Shown here one piece after another: positions 9,240-19,045 of a DNA stretch of 64,000 nucleotides (position 1 is its first letter; each line of letters opens with the position of its first letter). A program made the translations under genes and the position numbers. The notes under the pieces were generated by a model. It did not search any database. It had not been told where the DNA came from and saw only the letters and a program-made list of their open reading frames with translations. The DNA comes from Pseudomonadota bacterium (GTDB lineage Bacteria; Pseudomonadota; Gammaproteobacteria; Steroidobacterales; Steroidobacteraceae), in NCBI GenBank assembly GCA_023433705.1, contig JAEYUC010000022.1, positions 1 through 64,000 on the forward strand, in the 5' to 3' direction.

Positions 9240-9596
9240 GGCGACATCGTGATTTCGTCAAACTAGTAAGACGGAGAACCAGCTCACAAAGAACTGGCCT
9301 CACTACGTGCTGCGGCGCCACTTGGACCCGCACGGAAGTCAAAATGAGACATTGATCTCCTTTTCGCTGAGATGGTCGTTACTGACATGGACGCACAAGG
9401 AAATGCCGCACCGGATGCTTCGCACGGTGAAACCCCTCAATCCCCACGTGCAACATCGCGGATTCGCCATGCTCATCACGGGTACTGGGATTGAAGTTGC
9501 CAGGGTCCTGAACTACTTTTAACAGAGGCGTCGGCAGAATCTCGGCACCAACTTTATTTCCGCAACAGACCGGCCAAGCCGGCAGCGGGGGCCCTC
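9240..9596. other. Intergenic region between DUF4236 gene and helicase-nuclease
   Basis: No convincing gene is seen in these 357 bases. It must hold the divergent promoters of its neighbours. A stretch near 9339-9370 (AATGAGACATTGATC then TTTCGCTGAGA) resembles terminal sequences of some IS21-type elements as I remember them, but there is no transposase nearby and no partner end was found. Confidence 0.4.
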
Positions 9597-12500
9597 GTGA
9601 ATGACGAACGGATTTGTTCTGAGGCAGCGGCCGAGGTCGCACCAGAAGAACCACAGCTCGAATTGACGGCGGCTTGTGCTCGGTGGGTCAACCTTGCCTC
9701 GACGCAGAATTCGCAGCCGATTGTGCGAGAGCTGCTCGTGAAATGGTCCGGCCGTGAGTCGCTCTCAAACATCGAGATCGCGTTCGAAAGTGAACCGTGC
9801 TTTTCGCACCCCTGCGTTCTTCGCGTCGATCGACTTGACCCTGGCGAACGCCGATTCACGGACGTAAGAGTCTTCCCTGCCTTTGAGCGCATTGCTGGCG
9901 TATCAGAATCCCACAACGCGACGCTGACGATCACTGCAAGTACAGGAAATCAGAGGCTTTGCACAAGCGTTCAACAGATTCGAGTGCTTCCGGCGGAACA
10001 GTGGGAAGGCACAAGCGATATTCCCGAATTGCTGGCAGCCTACATCCAGCCGAACCATCCCTACGTCGGGCGAATCCTTTCAAACGCAGCCCAGTTGCTC
10101 AAGCGAGTTGGCATCGACGGCTTTGTTGGCTACCAGCGCGAATCACGCGACATAGTCGGGAAGCAGCTTGCAGCGATCTACTCCGCGCTGAGAGACGAGC
10201 AGCTTGCGTATTCGAATCCCCCTGCTCATTTTGAATCGCGCGGGCAACGCCTTCGCCTGCCGGATCAGATCGGCAGTGAAAAGCTGGCCACATGCCTGGA
10301 TCTGGCGATCCTGTACTCGAGCTGCCTCGAACAAGCTGGACTCCATCCGCTAATCATGTTCAGTGAGGGCCATGCGTGGGCGGGCTCCTGGCTCGAGCAG
10401 CATCTCTCGCTCTCCTCTCCATTTGAGGATGATGGCGAGACCCTTCGTAAGCGCCTCGCCATCGGCGAGTTGGCCTCTTTCGAACTGACGCGATTGACGG
10501 ACAAGAAGGCGTTGGTCTCCGAAGCTCAAGCGCTTGGCGCTCGGAATCTCTCCGAGGAGTCGAAGTTCATCGGAGTATTGGATTTGAGAATGGCGCGGGG
10601 GACTGGCATTCGGCCGATTCCGCCGCGGACGCGCGGCGTATTCGAATTGCCAAAGGATACCGAGCGTAGCGGCAGGGCCGACGAGACTGGCATCCCAGAT
10701 GCAATCGCCCTGCCTCAAGAAAGCGCGATCAGAGAAATCGAAGGTGACGGCGAAACGCCGAATCAACGCCTTGAACGATGGAAACGGAAGCTGCTGGACT
10801 TGAGCCTTCGGAACCGACTGCTCAACTTCCGCCCAACTGCAAAGACATTGCGAGTTCTTGGCGATGACCTCGGTAGGCTTGAAGACAAGCTCGCAGGTGA
10901 CCAATCGTTCGGATTCGAGCCGAATCCTAACTTCGAAAGGCAGATCGATGCGTCGACCCAGAAGCCCATTCCAAGAGAAGTGGCTGAGGAGCGTCTCCGT
11001 ACACATCTGGCTGCATCATTGGATCGCGGGAAGCTCATTCTGGCCGACGACGACAAGGCCAAGATTGAAACGAGACTCGTCGATTTGTTCCGCACGGCGA
11101 GGATAGCCGAGGAAGAGGGAGGCGTTTCCCCACTCTACCTGGCGCTCGGCATTCTGCAGTGGAAAGAATCTGACCACACCTCGACCGCGAACCGCGCACC
11201 ATTGCTTCTGGTTCCGGTCACGATCGAGAGATCGAGCGTTCGTGCAGGATTGTCCGGGATCAAGCTGGTATCCCGAGATGAAGACACCAGAGTCAATCCC
11301 ACACTTCTGGAAAAACTCCGCAAAGACTTCGGTATCGCCTACGACATCCCCGACGTCGCACCGGCGGACGAAAGCGGAGTCGATGTCGAGAGGGTGTTAA
11401 GCCTTTTCCGACATTTGGTCGTGAATCGGCGCGGCTGGGAAGTAAAGAGCGAAATCTGGCTGGGTGAGTTTTCGTTCAGAAAATTCTTGATGTGGCGCGA
11501 TCTGCAGGAACGCGACCAAGCGCTCCGTGCCAATCCAATTGTCCGGCAGATGCTCGAAAATCCGCATGTACCTCTTCCCAGCCAAGGCTCATTTCCGAGC
11601 CTTCGGGAATTGGATCGGATTCGCCCGACCGATCAAGTCTTCGCACCCTTGATTGCTGATTCTTCGCAACTGGCAGCGATTTTCGCTGCGGCCGATGGGA
11701 AGAGCTTTGTGCTCGAAGGCCCTCCTGGGACTGGCAAGAGCCAGACTATCACGAACCTGATCGCTCACTGCCTCGGGCACGGGAAGTCCGTACTGTTCGT
11801 CTCCGAGAAGCGTGCCGCGCTCGAGGTTGTGAGGAAGAGGCTTGGAGATGTCGGGTTGGGTCCGTATTGCCTGGAGGTGCATTCAGACAAGGCCCGCAAG
11901 ACGGAAATCATCGAGCAGCTCAAGGCCCCTCTCGAGGTTTCAATTCCGAACATCGACCGAAAGTGGAAGGAGACGACTTCTGCGCTCACGCGCACGCGGG
12001 AGAATCTCAACCGGTATGTCGAAGAGCTTCACACGCAATATCCCTGCGGATTGACTCTGTTTGATACCTGCAGCTGGCTGTGCAGTCACCCTGAAGTTCC
12101 CTCGATACAGCTTGCATGGGGCGACCCGACCATCTGGAATCGCCATTCATTGCAGGAGATGAGAGCTGCGACAAACGAGCTCGACTCTATCTTCTCGAAG
12201 ATGGGCTTGCCGTCTCGATCAGCCTTTCGTGGATCAAACTTCGTCGAATGGTCGCCTGCCGCCGAGCGGGAACTCCTCCAGGCTGCTCAATCGCTCATTG
12301 AACGTGCGGCAGAGTTGAATCATGCAGCCACGGCCTTTTCGCGTCGGCTTTCAATCGAATCAGGCAGTTTGTCCTTCAACGAACTCGTGCTTCTGACCGA
12401 CCTCGCAGGACGCCTGGAGAAGTCCGCCCTCCTCCCTCGTGGCATTGGGATCGCGCTGGAAAATGCAACTGCTCGGGAATCTCTTCCTGAAGCAATTGAC

Positions 12501-14930
12501 TTGCTGAACAGGCGACGTCTACCCAGCAGCAAGATCGCTTCCCGATACCGCAGTTCCGTCCTCGCGACGGATATAGCTGGTCTCCGTGCCATCAAGAGTA
12601 TTTCAGAACTCGCTTGGTGGCCCAAAAAGCTCTTCGCACGACTGAAATTCCGAAAGCTCATGCGGATGCATGCTTCGCAGAAGATGCCAGGTCCAACGAT
12701 TGACGAAGCCGCGCAGTCGGACCTCGATTCCATCGAGGCGATCCAGAAGCTGGACAAGTCGCTCGCGGTTATCGCGGGAGACATGAAAACCCTAGTGGGT
12801 CAGGCATGGAAGGCAGAAGAAACGGACTTGCAAGTTCTTCAGGACTGCGAGCATTGGATAAAGAGCGTCACCGACTTGATTAGAACCCTGGGAAGATTCG
12901 AGCTCGAGCGAACCGCTGCCCTCACCAAATCCTTCGCTGGACTCACGCGAATGGGCGCCGAGGACATACGGCAGAATGGAGCGCTTGCGAAGGAGATTGG
13001 CCGGTTCAAGGCAGCCCTCCAGGAAGCGGCACGAGCCATAGAAACTTTCGAACGTGTTGGGAAATTTCCAGCCGGCACTCCGATAAGCCAAGAAACACAA
13101 GGATTTATTAGTAAGTGCAACGAAACCCTGACGCGTATCACCGCATCCATCGGGCGTGATGAGCTCCGCTACTGGGCAGCATGGCAGCGCAGTCGCCGCG
13201 TGCTGGCGGAAATGGATTTGTCGGCACTTGTCGACTTCCTTGACAGCACAGATGAAGCCGCTCGTACCGAACAACTGCTGGATGGCGCCGTCAATCGATG
13301 GCTTTTTGAGGAGGGCCTCGGCAGAACGACTTACCTCAAGAACTTCATCGGCCAATCACACGACAAGCTGATCGATCAATTTCGGAAACTTGATGAAGGC
13401 TACATCCAGTTATCGAGTCGGGCGGTATCAGCAGCCGTCGCGAGACGGGTTCCGAAAGAAGGAAGTGATGAAGTTACCGGCGGAGAGTTCTCGCTGCTCA
13501 ATCGGGAGCTGAACAAGAAAACTCGACACAAGGCGCTGCGACAGCTGTTCAAAGGCATGCCCAAGCTGTTGCCTAAACTGAAGCCGTGCCTACTGATGAG
13601 CCCACTGTCAGTTGCACAGCATCTCGATCCGGACTTTCCGCCATTCGATCTGGTCGTCTTCGATGAGGCTTCGCAAATTCCCGTATGGGACGCGATTGGC
13701 GCAATCGGGCGCGCTCGTCAGGCAGTAATCGTTGGCGATCCCAAGCAGATGCCTCCGACAACCTTCTTCTCTCGCGCGGACGAGGATGATGAAGTCGATG
13801 ATGGAACGGAAGACTTGGAAAGCATCCTCGACGAAACGATGACGGTATTGCCAATCCTTCGCTTGCAATGGCACTACCGATCGAAGTACGAGAGCCTGAT
13901 AACGTTCTCGAACCATCGCTATTACGACGGCAAACTGGTCACCTTCCCCTCCCCGATCACCGAGGATCGAGCAGTTGCCTTGCATCGCGTTGCAGGCCGT
14001 TACGGGCGCGGCACAACCCGAGTGAACCAGACCGAAGCGCTCGCCGTGGTCGATTTCGTGCTTAGTCACCTGAGAGGGCCGTCTTCTGCCACAGAATCGA
14101 TCGGCATCGTTACATTCAATATCCAACAACAGCAGCTTATCGAGGACTTACTTGACAAGGCTCGCCGTGAAGATGGTGCCCTCGAAGTCTTCTTCGAGAA
14201 AGGCGTCGGCAAAGAAGAGGTATTTGTAAAGAATCTCGAAAACGTTCAGGGAGACGAGCGAGACATCATCGTCTTCTCAACTACGTTCGGCCCGGATGAT
14301 CACGACAAACTGAGTCTCAACTTTGGCCCCATTAATGGCGCGAATGGCCCTCGACGGCTAAACGTCGCGGTGAGTCGCGCAAGGCATGCGATGCATGTGT
14401 TTACCTCGATGCCCCCTGAACAAATTGATCTTTCACGAACCTCTTCGATTGGCGTCCGCCACCTGAAAGAGTTTCTGGACTACGCCGATCGCGGAATTCG
14501 GGCGATCGGCCAAACCGCAAAGTTTGATGTCGGCGATGCCGAAAGCCCGTTTGAAGTCGCCGTATCCGAAGCGCTGCGGGCGAAAGGATGGGAGATTCAC
14601 CACCAGGTTGGATGCGGCGGATATCGAATCGACATGGCCGTCGTTGACCCAGAGGCGCCTGGCTCTTACTTGCTCGGTATCGAATGTGACGGCGCCAGCT
14701 ATCACAGTGCAGCCAATGCTCGAGACCGTGACCGACTGCGCCAATTGAAGCTTGAGGAACTTGGTTGGCGTCTGCACCGAATCTGGTCGACAGACTGGTG
14801 GCGACGTCAGAATGAGTGCATTGACATACTCGATAAGAGGATTAGAAGTCTGTTGAAGCAGCGAACCACATACGCAGACGTTCCCGCTGGAGCGTCTCGC
14901 CAAGGCTCAGACAATCCACGTAGTCCCTGA
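9597..14930 (+). CDS. DUF4011 SF1 helicase with C-terminal Vsr/DUF559-like nuclease
   Basis: A 1777-residue multidomain protein with a GTG start. Residues about 225-265 look like a transglutaminase-type fold: C233 in TCLDLAIL, H259 in EGHAWAG. DUF4011 follows at about 388-420 (KRKLLDLSLRNRLLNF). An SF1 helicase has Walker A GPPGTGKS at 708-715, Walker B DEAS at 1356, GDPKQ at 1380 and motif VI LNVAVSRAR near 1588; about 640 residues, mostly helical, are inserted between the ATPase halves. The C-terminus (1649-1750) is a Vsr/DUF559-type nuclease: YRIDMAV, then IECDGASYH with E1696 and D1698. This order is known from defence islands. The last codons run into a palindromic repeat. It is likely an anti-phage or anti-plasmid DNA-processing enzyme, by inference from architecture. 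Confidence 0.85.
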   Translation: MNDERICSEAAAEVAPEEPQLELTAACARWVNLASTQNSQPIVRELLVKWSGRESLSNIEIAFESEPCFSHPCVLRVDRLDPGERRFTDVRVFPAFERIAGVSESHNATLTITASTGNQRLCTSVQQIRVLPAEQWEGTSDIPELLAAYIQPNHPYVGRILSNAAQLLKRVGIDGFVGYQRESRDIVGKQLAAIYSALRDEQLAYSNPPAHFESRGQRLRLPDQIGSEKLATCLDLAILYSSCLEQAGLHPLIMFSEGHAWAGSWLEQHLSLSSPFEDDGETLRKRLAIGELASFELTRLTDKKALVSEAQALGARNLSEESKFIGVLDLRMARGTGIRPIPPRTRGVFELPKDTERSGRADETGIPDAIALPQESAIREIEGDGETPNQRLERWKRKLLDLSLRNRLLNFRPTAKTLRVLGDDLGRLEDKLAGDQSFGFEPNPNFERQIDASTQKPIPREVAEERLRTHLAASLDRGKLILADDDKAKIETRLVDLFRTARIAEEEGGVSPLYLALGILQWKESDHTSTANRAPLLLVPVTIERSSVRAGLSGIKLVSRDEDTRVNPTLLEKLRKDFGIAYDIPDVAPADESGVDVERVLSLFRHLVVNRRGWEVKSEIWLGEFSFRKFLMWRDLQERDQALRANPIVRQMLENPHVPLPSQGSFPSLRELDRIRPTDQVFAPLIADSSQLAAIFAAADGKSFVLEGPPGTGKSQTITNLIAHCLGHGKSVLFVSEKRAALEVVRKRLGDVGLGPYCLEVHSDKARKTEIIEQLKAPLEVSIPNIDRKWKETTSALTRTRENLNRYVEELHTQYPCGLTLFDTCSWLCSHPEVPSIQLAWGDPTIWNRHSLQEMRAATNELDSIFSKMGLPSRSAFRGSNFVEWSPAAERELLQAAQSLIERAAELNHAATAFSRRLSIESGSLSFNELVLLTDLAGRLEKSALLPRGIGIALENATARESLPEAIDLLNRRRLPSSKIASRYRSSVLATDIAGLRAIKSISELAWWPKKLFARLKFRKLMRMHASQKMPGPTIDEAAQSDLDSIEAIQKLDKSLAVIAGDMKTLVGQAWKAEETDLQVLQDCEHWIKSVTDLIRTLGRFELERTAALTKSFAGLTRMGAEDIRQNGALAKEIGRFKAALQEAARAIETFERVGKFPAGTPISQETQGFISKCNETLTRITASIGRDELRYWAAWQRSRRVLAEMDLSALVDFLDSTDEAARTEQLLDGAVNRWLFEEGLGRTTYLKNFIGQSHDKLIDQFRKLDEGYIQLSSRAVSAAVARRVPKEGSDEVTGGEFSLLNRELNKKTRHKALRQLFKGMPKLLPKLKPCLLMSPLSVAQHLDPDFPPFDLVVFDEASQIPVWDAIGAIGRARQAVIVGDPKQMPPTTFFSRADEDDEVDDGTEDLESILDETMTVLPILRLQWHYRSKYESLITFSNHRYYDGKLVTFPSPITEDRAVALHRVAGRYGRGTTRVNQTEALAVVDFVLSHLRGPSSATESIGIVTFNIQQQQLIEDLLDKARREDGALEVFFEKGVGKEEVFVKNLENVQGDERDIIVFSTTFGPDDHDKLSLNFGPINGANGPRRLNVAVSRARHAMHVFTSMPPEQIDLSRTSSIGVRHLKEFLDYADRGIRAIGQTAKFDVGDAESPFEVAVSEALRAKGWEIHHQVGCGGYRIDMAVVDPEAPGSYLLGIECDGASYHSAANARDRDRLRQLKLEELGWRLHRIWSTDWWRRQNECIDILDKRIRSLLKQRTTYADVPAGASRQGSDNPRSP
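14877..14896. repeat. GACGTTCC palindrome, copy 3
   Basis: GACGTTCCCGCTGGAGCGTC overlaps the 3' coding end of the helicase-nuclease gene, so the protein tail (ADVPAGASR) is encoded by the repeat. It may have replaced the original C-terminus. Confidence 0.6.
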
Positions 14931-15077
14931 AACAAAGCAGCTGGATCACATCGGTATATCGCTCAACCGCTGGAGCCCGCGGGCAAAGCCGGACTCACGC
15001 TGCACGAGCTCGCGGCGAACGCATCGAGGAGACGAGCGGTCAGGCGCTGGAGACGCAGCACATCTTGTTAGCCACGG

Positions 15078-16238
15078 ATGCCTGACGATCGAACTAGAGA
15101 CGCGCTTTCCGGCTCGCTCGCAGACTATCATCCACCCCACCGCATGAACGTCGAAGCCACCACCCTGCCCACCCAACCCACGCCGTTCGAGACGGCCGAG
15201 CGCTGGTGCGTGCTGATCGTGGCGGCGCTTGGCGTGGCCCTTGCTGTCTATGGATTGTTCTCGACCTGGCAGGCGACAGGCGAACCGCTCGAAGACAGGT
15301 TGGACGATGCCGTCTCGCTCGTCGCCGGGATCGCGTTGCTGAGCATCACGTGGCTCATCGCGTGGCGAGCCGGGCGAAGCAGCGCGAACCTTGCAATCGC
15401 GCTGGCGATCACCGCGGTCTCCTTCAACAATGCCCTCGCCGAGTTCCTCGAGAAGATTGGACACAGCGATGACTCGCTTGCACACGCGATCAATACGATC
15501 ACGTTCATAATCGGCGCCGGCCTTTACGTGCGGGCGACCCAGCGGTTTCCCGTCGCGATCACGCGTGAGGCGATCGAGTCGAGCACCACGATCTGGGGAC
15601 GATGGCGCCCCCTGCGCGCCATGTTCACGACGTTGCTCGCGCCTGCATGGCTCTGGATCACCATTGGACTCCTGTCGATGGCCGACATCTTCGAGTCGGT
15701 GACGCCACTCGCCGCGATTCCGCGGCTGCTCATCATCGGTCTCGGCATCGCTTACTTTCACATCAACTATCGCGGCGGCCATGCCGACGTACAGCGCCGC
15801 GTGTTGTGGTTCCTCGCATGGGCCGTCGTGGCGGTGATCACGACATTGATCACCCTGGCCGTGCGGGCGGTGCTCGGCTCGACCGCATCGGAACCAGTGC
15901 GCGTGGTGATCGGCGTGTCGCTCGCGGTGCTGAACGATTTCGCCCAGGTCTTCTGCATCGGCGCGGCCGTGTTCTATGTGGGCGCCATTTCGCCGCTGCT
16001 CGTCATCCGCAAGACCATGGTGTTCGGTCTGACGACCGCCCTGCTCCTGTTCGTATTCGCCTCGGTCGAGGTATTCCTGCACCACCAGATCGTGCACCTG
16101 CTCGGCGTGACGGATACGTTCGCGAGCTCACTGCTGGGCGGTGCGTTCGGGTTGGCATTTCACCCGGTGAAGCATTACTTCGAACATCTGCTCGGAAGGG
16201 TTCTGGCACGGCGTGGGCATACGTCCGCGCATAAATGA
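15078..16238 (+). CDS. Polytopic membrane protein, possibly sensor-like
   Basis: A 386-residue protein (a start at 15144, MNVEATT, gives 364). About ten hydrophobic segments are seen, from WCVLIVAALGVALAVYGL to MVFGLTTALLLFVFASVE. The end (GLAFHPVKHYFEHLLGRVLARR) resembles the linker after the membrane domain of 7TM-type sensor kinases, where a helix leads into the kinase. Here the protein stops, so it may be a sensor domain without output. It is not assigned to a family. Confidence 0.65.
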   Translation: MPDDRTRDALSGSLADYHPPHRMNVEATTLPTQPTPFETAERWCVLIVAALGVALAVYGLFSTWQATGEPLEDRLDDAVSLVAGIALLSITWLIAWRAGRSSANLAIALAITAVSFNNALAEFLEKIGHSDDSLAHAINTITFIIGAGLYVRATQRFPVAITREAIESSTTIWGRWRPLRAMFTTLLAPAWLWITIGLLSMADIFESVTPLAAIPRLLIIGLGIAYFHINYRGGHADVQRRVLWFLAWAVVAVITTLITLAVRAVLGSTASEPVRVVIGVSLAVLNDFAQVFCIGAAVFYVGAISPLLVIRKTMVFGLTTALLLFVFASVEVFLHHQIVHLLGVTDTFASSLLGGAFGLAFHPVKHYFEHLLGRVLARRGHTSAHK

Positions 16239-16250
16239 GGCGCCTCGCCC

Positions 16251-16266
16251 GTCTAACTCGTTAGAC
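16251..16266. terminator. Short hairpin between convergent genes
   Basis: GTCTAAC and GTTAGAC form a 7-bp stem with a 2-base spacer in the 88-base gap between the converging membrane-protein and rhomboid genes. There is no T-run, so terminator function is only suggested by position. Confidence 0.35.
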
Positions 16267-16326
16267 CCGTCGAGCTTCAAGAGATCGCGCTAACCGCGGT
16301 CGGCCCCATCTGAACCCACAGCGCAA

Positions 16327-17247
16327 TCAGGACGCGGCCTTCGACCCATGCTTCCAGCCCAGTCTCGCGAGCCCCGCAAGCACTCCGATCAACAAGCCCG
16401 CCACATGCACGAAGTCATTCGCTTTGGGGCTGAGCAAAGTAGACAGGATGACGAACAGGACGCTGAACATGCCGATGGTCAATGCAAAGTGGCGCGGCAG
16501 CCAGGCGCGCTCGCGCCAGCCAATTCCGACCATCCAGCCCATCAATGCCAACACGCCCCCGGAGATGCCGAGAAATGCATCCTGGCGAATTGCGTAAGGC
16601 AGGAATGTCAGTACGAGCGCTGGAAGAATGGTGCCCGCTGCAAGAATGAGAGCCGCCGCGACGCGCGTCGCGAGCGTGCTGACGAGAGAGATCGCGACAA
16701 TGAGCAGCGATACATTGGCCATCCAGTGAGTAATCCCCGAATGCATCAGAGGGCCCGAGATGTAGCGCCATGGCTGCAAAGGCGCGACGTCGAACACGAG
16801 GCCGTATCTGGTGATCAGCGCTTCCAGTCCGCCGACGCTGCGCTGTAGCCAGAACTGCAACGCACCGAGCAGCAGCATGACGATCAGGGCCTTGCGTGCG
16901 TAATCCGATGGTGAGGTATACACCCAGACCACGAAACGCGAATTCTCGCGCAGGGTATCGATGGGCCTGAATACTGCGACATACAGCACGAGTACGTACG
17001 CCAGCATCATCACGCCCGCGATGGCCGCGTTTCGAAAGGTGTGCACGCCCTGGTTGAATCCCGCGAAACCGAATCCGAGCGTCCACAGGACCAGCGCACT
17101 CAGCAGGAGTCGATAGTGGAACAAGGTGCGCGGCTGCACCTCACGATCCAGTCCCTCGATGCAGATGGGCGGCCGCATCTTGGTTGAGCCTGGCGTCGCG
17201 ACCAACAATGGGTCCCAGGGATGCCAGCGGCGCAGTGCAGCGCGCAC
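16327..17247 (-). CDS. Rhomboid-family intramembrane serine protease
   Basis: A 306-residue polytopic protein; the first start is GTG and an ATG at 17178 would give 283 residues. Rhomboid hallmarks are visible: HSGITHWMANVSLL (H/N of the second core helix), the catalytic serine motif GISGG and the catalytic His in DFVHVAGLLIG. An unusual N-terminal section of about 140 residues with extra transmembrane helices precedes the core. It would cleave substrates within the inner membrane. The partner is unknown. Confidence 0.8.
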   Translation of the reverse strand: MRAALRRWHPWDPLLVATPGSTKMRPPICIEGLDREVQPRTLFHYRLLLSALVLWTLGFGFAGFNQGVHTFRNAAIAGVMMLAYVLVLYVAVFRPIDTLRENSRFVVWVYTSPSDYARKALIVMLLLGALQFWLQRSVGGLEALITRYGLVFDVAPLQPWRYISGPLMHSGITHWMANVSLLIVAISLVSTLATRVAAALILAAGTILPALVLTFLPYAIRQDAFLGISGGVLALMGWMVGIGWRERAWLPRHFALTIGMFSVLFVILSTLLSPKANDFVHVAGLLIGVLAGLARLGWKHGSKAAS

Positions 17248-17407
17248 CGCGGATTCGCCTCTGCGTCTGCGACCCCAAGGCGGACGCCAGCATTCCCAAT
17301 CGGCCGTGGCCGATGGCAGGTGCTCGTCGGATCGCCAGCTCAGATTGGCTCCATCCTGTGAATAGGTGCGCGTGATGAAAAGTGTTTCACCCCATGCATT
17401 CTAACCA

Positions 17408-17716
17408 GTGATCGTCCTTGCTGAGCGCGAGGGCGCAGACGCCCAGCGTCTCTATCGAGACTTGGTCATCAACGGCGCATTCGGGGGAATTTCGGCATCC
17501 GAGTTCGCTGATTTGCTGAGGAGCATGGCGGGTAAAGACCTCATTACCCAGGACCCAACCGGACTGATCCTCCTTGGAGAGTCAGGTGAGAGGTATGTGG
17601 GTAGCTATGACTTCTACGCCGCCTTCATCTCCGACGATGAATGGCAGATCGAATGCCAAGGTCGGCGTCACCGCAAGAATCGACGGGCATCCGCAAAAAC
17701 ATCCTCAGCTGGATAG
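17408..17716 (+). pseudogene. Fragment of a Lhr-like DEAD/DEAH helicase
   Basis: A 102-codon frame opening right after an in-frame stop. The segment RLYRDLVINGAFGGISASEF, then LILLGESGERYVGSYDFYAAF, is like the post-helicase region of Lhr-type helicases (LxLGxxGE...G...F...FAxF). Similarity stops near residue 80, where the frame enters the antisense of an antitoxin gene. No helicase motifs remain, so this is a leftover of a larger gene, probably a defence-island gene. The assignment is by eye. Confidence 0.4.
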
Positions 17717-17907
17717 GAAGGAATCTCGCCGCGATCGAAGGCAGCAACTCGCCGGGCAATCTCGTCTGCCCAAGCGGCCTCGACTTCCGCGACGGGCGCA
17801 TGCAGTGACTCGAGCATGGCTTGAGCAAGCTTGGCTCGCTCCTCGGCACTCAACTCTCTCGCCTGCTCTTCAAGCTGCTTCAGGGAAGCGGGCATATCGC
17901 ACCTCAT
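17668..17907 (-). CDS. Addiction-module antitoxin (orphan)
   Basis: A 79-residue protein typical of the unstable-antitoxin family (PF09720-like): LKQLEEQARELSAEERAKLAQAMLESL, then a central acidic-aromatic part and a C-terminal ...PAEDVFADARRFLR. The second Met (MPASLK) may be the real start. The RelE/ParE toxin normally follows immediately downstream, but that position is occupied by the helicase fragment. It is therefore an orphan. The insertion sequence starts 31 bases upstream. Confidence 0.65.
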   Translation of the reverse strand: MRCDMPASLKQLEEQARELSAEERAKLAQAMLESLHAPVAEVEAAWADEIARRVAAFDRGEIPSYPAEDVFADARRFLR

Positions 17908-17937
17908 GCATCTGAACGAATGTTACGCCCGCGCGGT

Positions 17938-17980
17938 TTTGATGTTGCAAATTGGGGATGGGTAAAGGATTTCTGTTGAA
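17938..17980 (+). repeat. IS left inverted repeat
   Basis: Outer end TTTGATGTTGCAAATTGGGG, reaching TTCTGTTGAA. It pairs with 19028-19070. Confidence 0.85.
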
Positions 17981-18043
17981 CGGGTCTCTTTTCGAGGCTT
18001 GATTCAGGCTGTTTGAGCGAGGTTTCGAAGATAACTCGCATGC

Positions 18044-19045
18044 ATGCAATCAAAGCATGCGAAGTCGCCTTGTTGCGCCGCTCGAGTACGTCTGTTTGGT
18101 CCACGACGTCGTCAGTGTGTGAAGTGTCTTCACACCTGGACAGTTCGCCCGAAGAAGCGTGGACGACGAGCGCACCGAACTTCGAGCCTGGTTCTGCGGC
18201 GAGTGCTTTTGGAGCGCTACACGCTAAGCCAGCTGTTTTCGGCGCGCACGAACGTTGCTCTGCCCGCCTATCGATACCGATTTCGTCAGGCACTGCATCG
18301 GTTCGTTACGCGGCCGGCTCCGCAGAGGATCGCGTCTGGCCCACTGGTGTTGCTTGTCGACGGACTGTACTTCGAGTTCGAGGGCTCGCCCTGGGTCATG
18401 TACCTCGCAGCTCTCAAGTCCTGCCGCGGTGACCATGCCACCTTTCTCGATCCGCTGTTACTGCGCGGACGCGAAGGAGCAACTCGCTGGCAGCAGGTTA
18501 TCTCCGCCATTCCAGAAGGGGTGAGATCACGGATTCAGGCCATAGTTGCCGACAATTTGCCTGGAATGCGCAAGCTCGCGATCCAGGAACAATGGGTCCT
18601 GCAGCTCTGCCACTTCCACCTTTTGCTCATGCTGATGGCGCGCAGAGGCAGTATTCGCCATTCACTTCGCGGTGGTCGCGTCCGCGAGAAGATTCACGAG
18701 CAAGTCAGACTCGCTTTAGCTCTTCCCGATGGAGACCGCTTCCGCGTCGCCATTCATCGCCTGCAAGAGATCTCCCGCGGAGACTGCGGAACACCGCGCA
18801 TGCAAACGACACTGCGTGAGTTCCTTATGAATCTGTCGTACTACCGGGCGTATCGAACACATCCAGCACTTGGCTTACCGGTCACAACCAATGTCGTTGA
18901 ATCGATGTGCCGTCTGATTCGCGAGATGTTCCGCCGCAATCGCGCTGGCTCTAATCCACGCTCAGCCCTGCTGTGGGCAACTGCGTTCATCCGTCTTCGA
19001 TCTACCCTGGTGTGCAATGGACGAAACTTCAACAGAAAAGCTTGA
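18044..19045 (+). CDS. DDE transposase with N-terminal zinc ribbon
   Basis: A 333-residue protein. The N-terminus has paired cysteines (SPCCAARV and RQCVKCLHTW) of a zinc ribbon. The catalytic Asp residues are plausibly in LLVDGLYFEF and IVADNLPGM, with CHFHLL after the second, and the Glu in TTNVVESMCRLIREMF. This layout recalls the Mutator-like/IS256 and ISL3 type transposases; I do not assign a family. It is full length, without frameshift, and probably functional. Confidence 0.8.
   Translation: MQSKHAKSPCCAARVRLFGPRRRQCVKCLHTWTVRPKKRGRRAHRTSSLVLRRVLLERYTLSQLFSARTNVALPAYRYRFRQALHRFVTRPAPQRIASGPLVLLVDGLYFEFEGSPWVMYLAALKSCRGDHATFLDPLLLRGREGATRWQQVISAIPEGVRSRIQAIVADNLPGMRKLAIQEQWVLQLCHFHLLLMLMARRGSIRHSLRGGRVREKIHEQVRLALALPDGDRFRVAIHRLQEISRGDCGTPRMQTTLREFLMNLSYYRAYRTHPALGLPVTTNVVESMCRLIREMFRRNRAGSNPRSALLWATAFIRLRSTLVCNGRNFNRKA

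Noticed and set aside
9339..9370. Possible IS21-type terminal sequence before the helicase gene
   Set aside because: Only a remembered resemblance; no second end, transposase remnant or target duplication.
14946..16097. 383-residue frame antisense to the membrane-protein gene
   Set aside because: Low-complexity charged sequence with no domain; the plus-strand frame has clear transmembrane segments.
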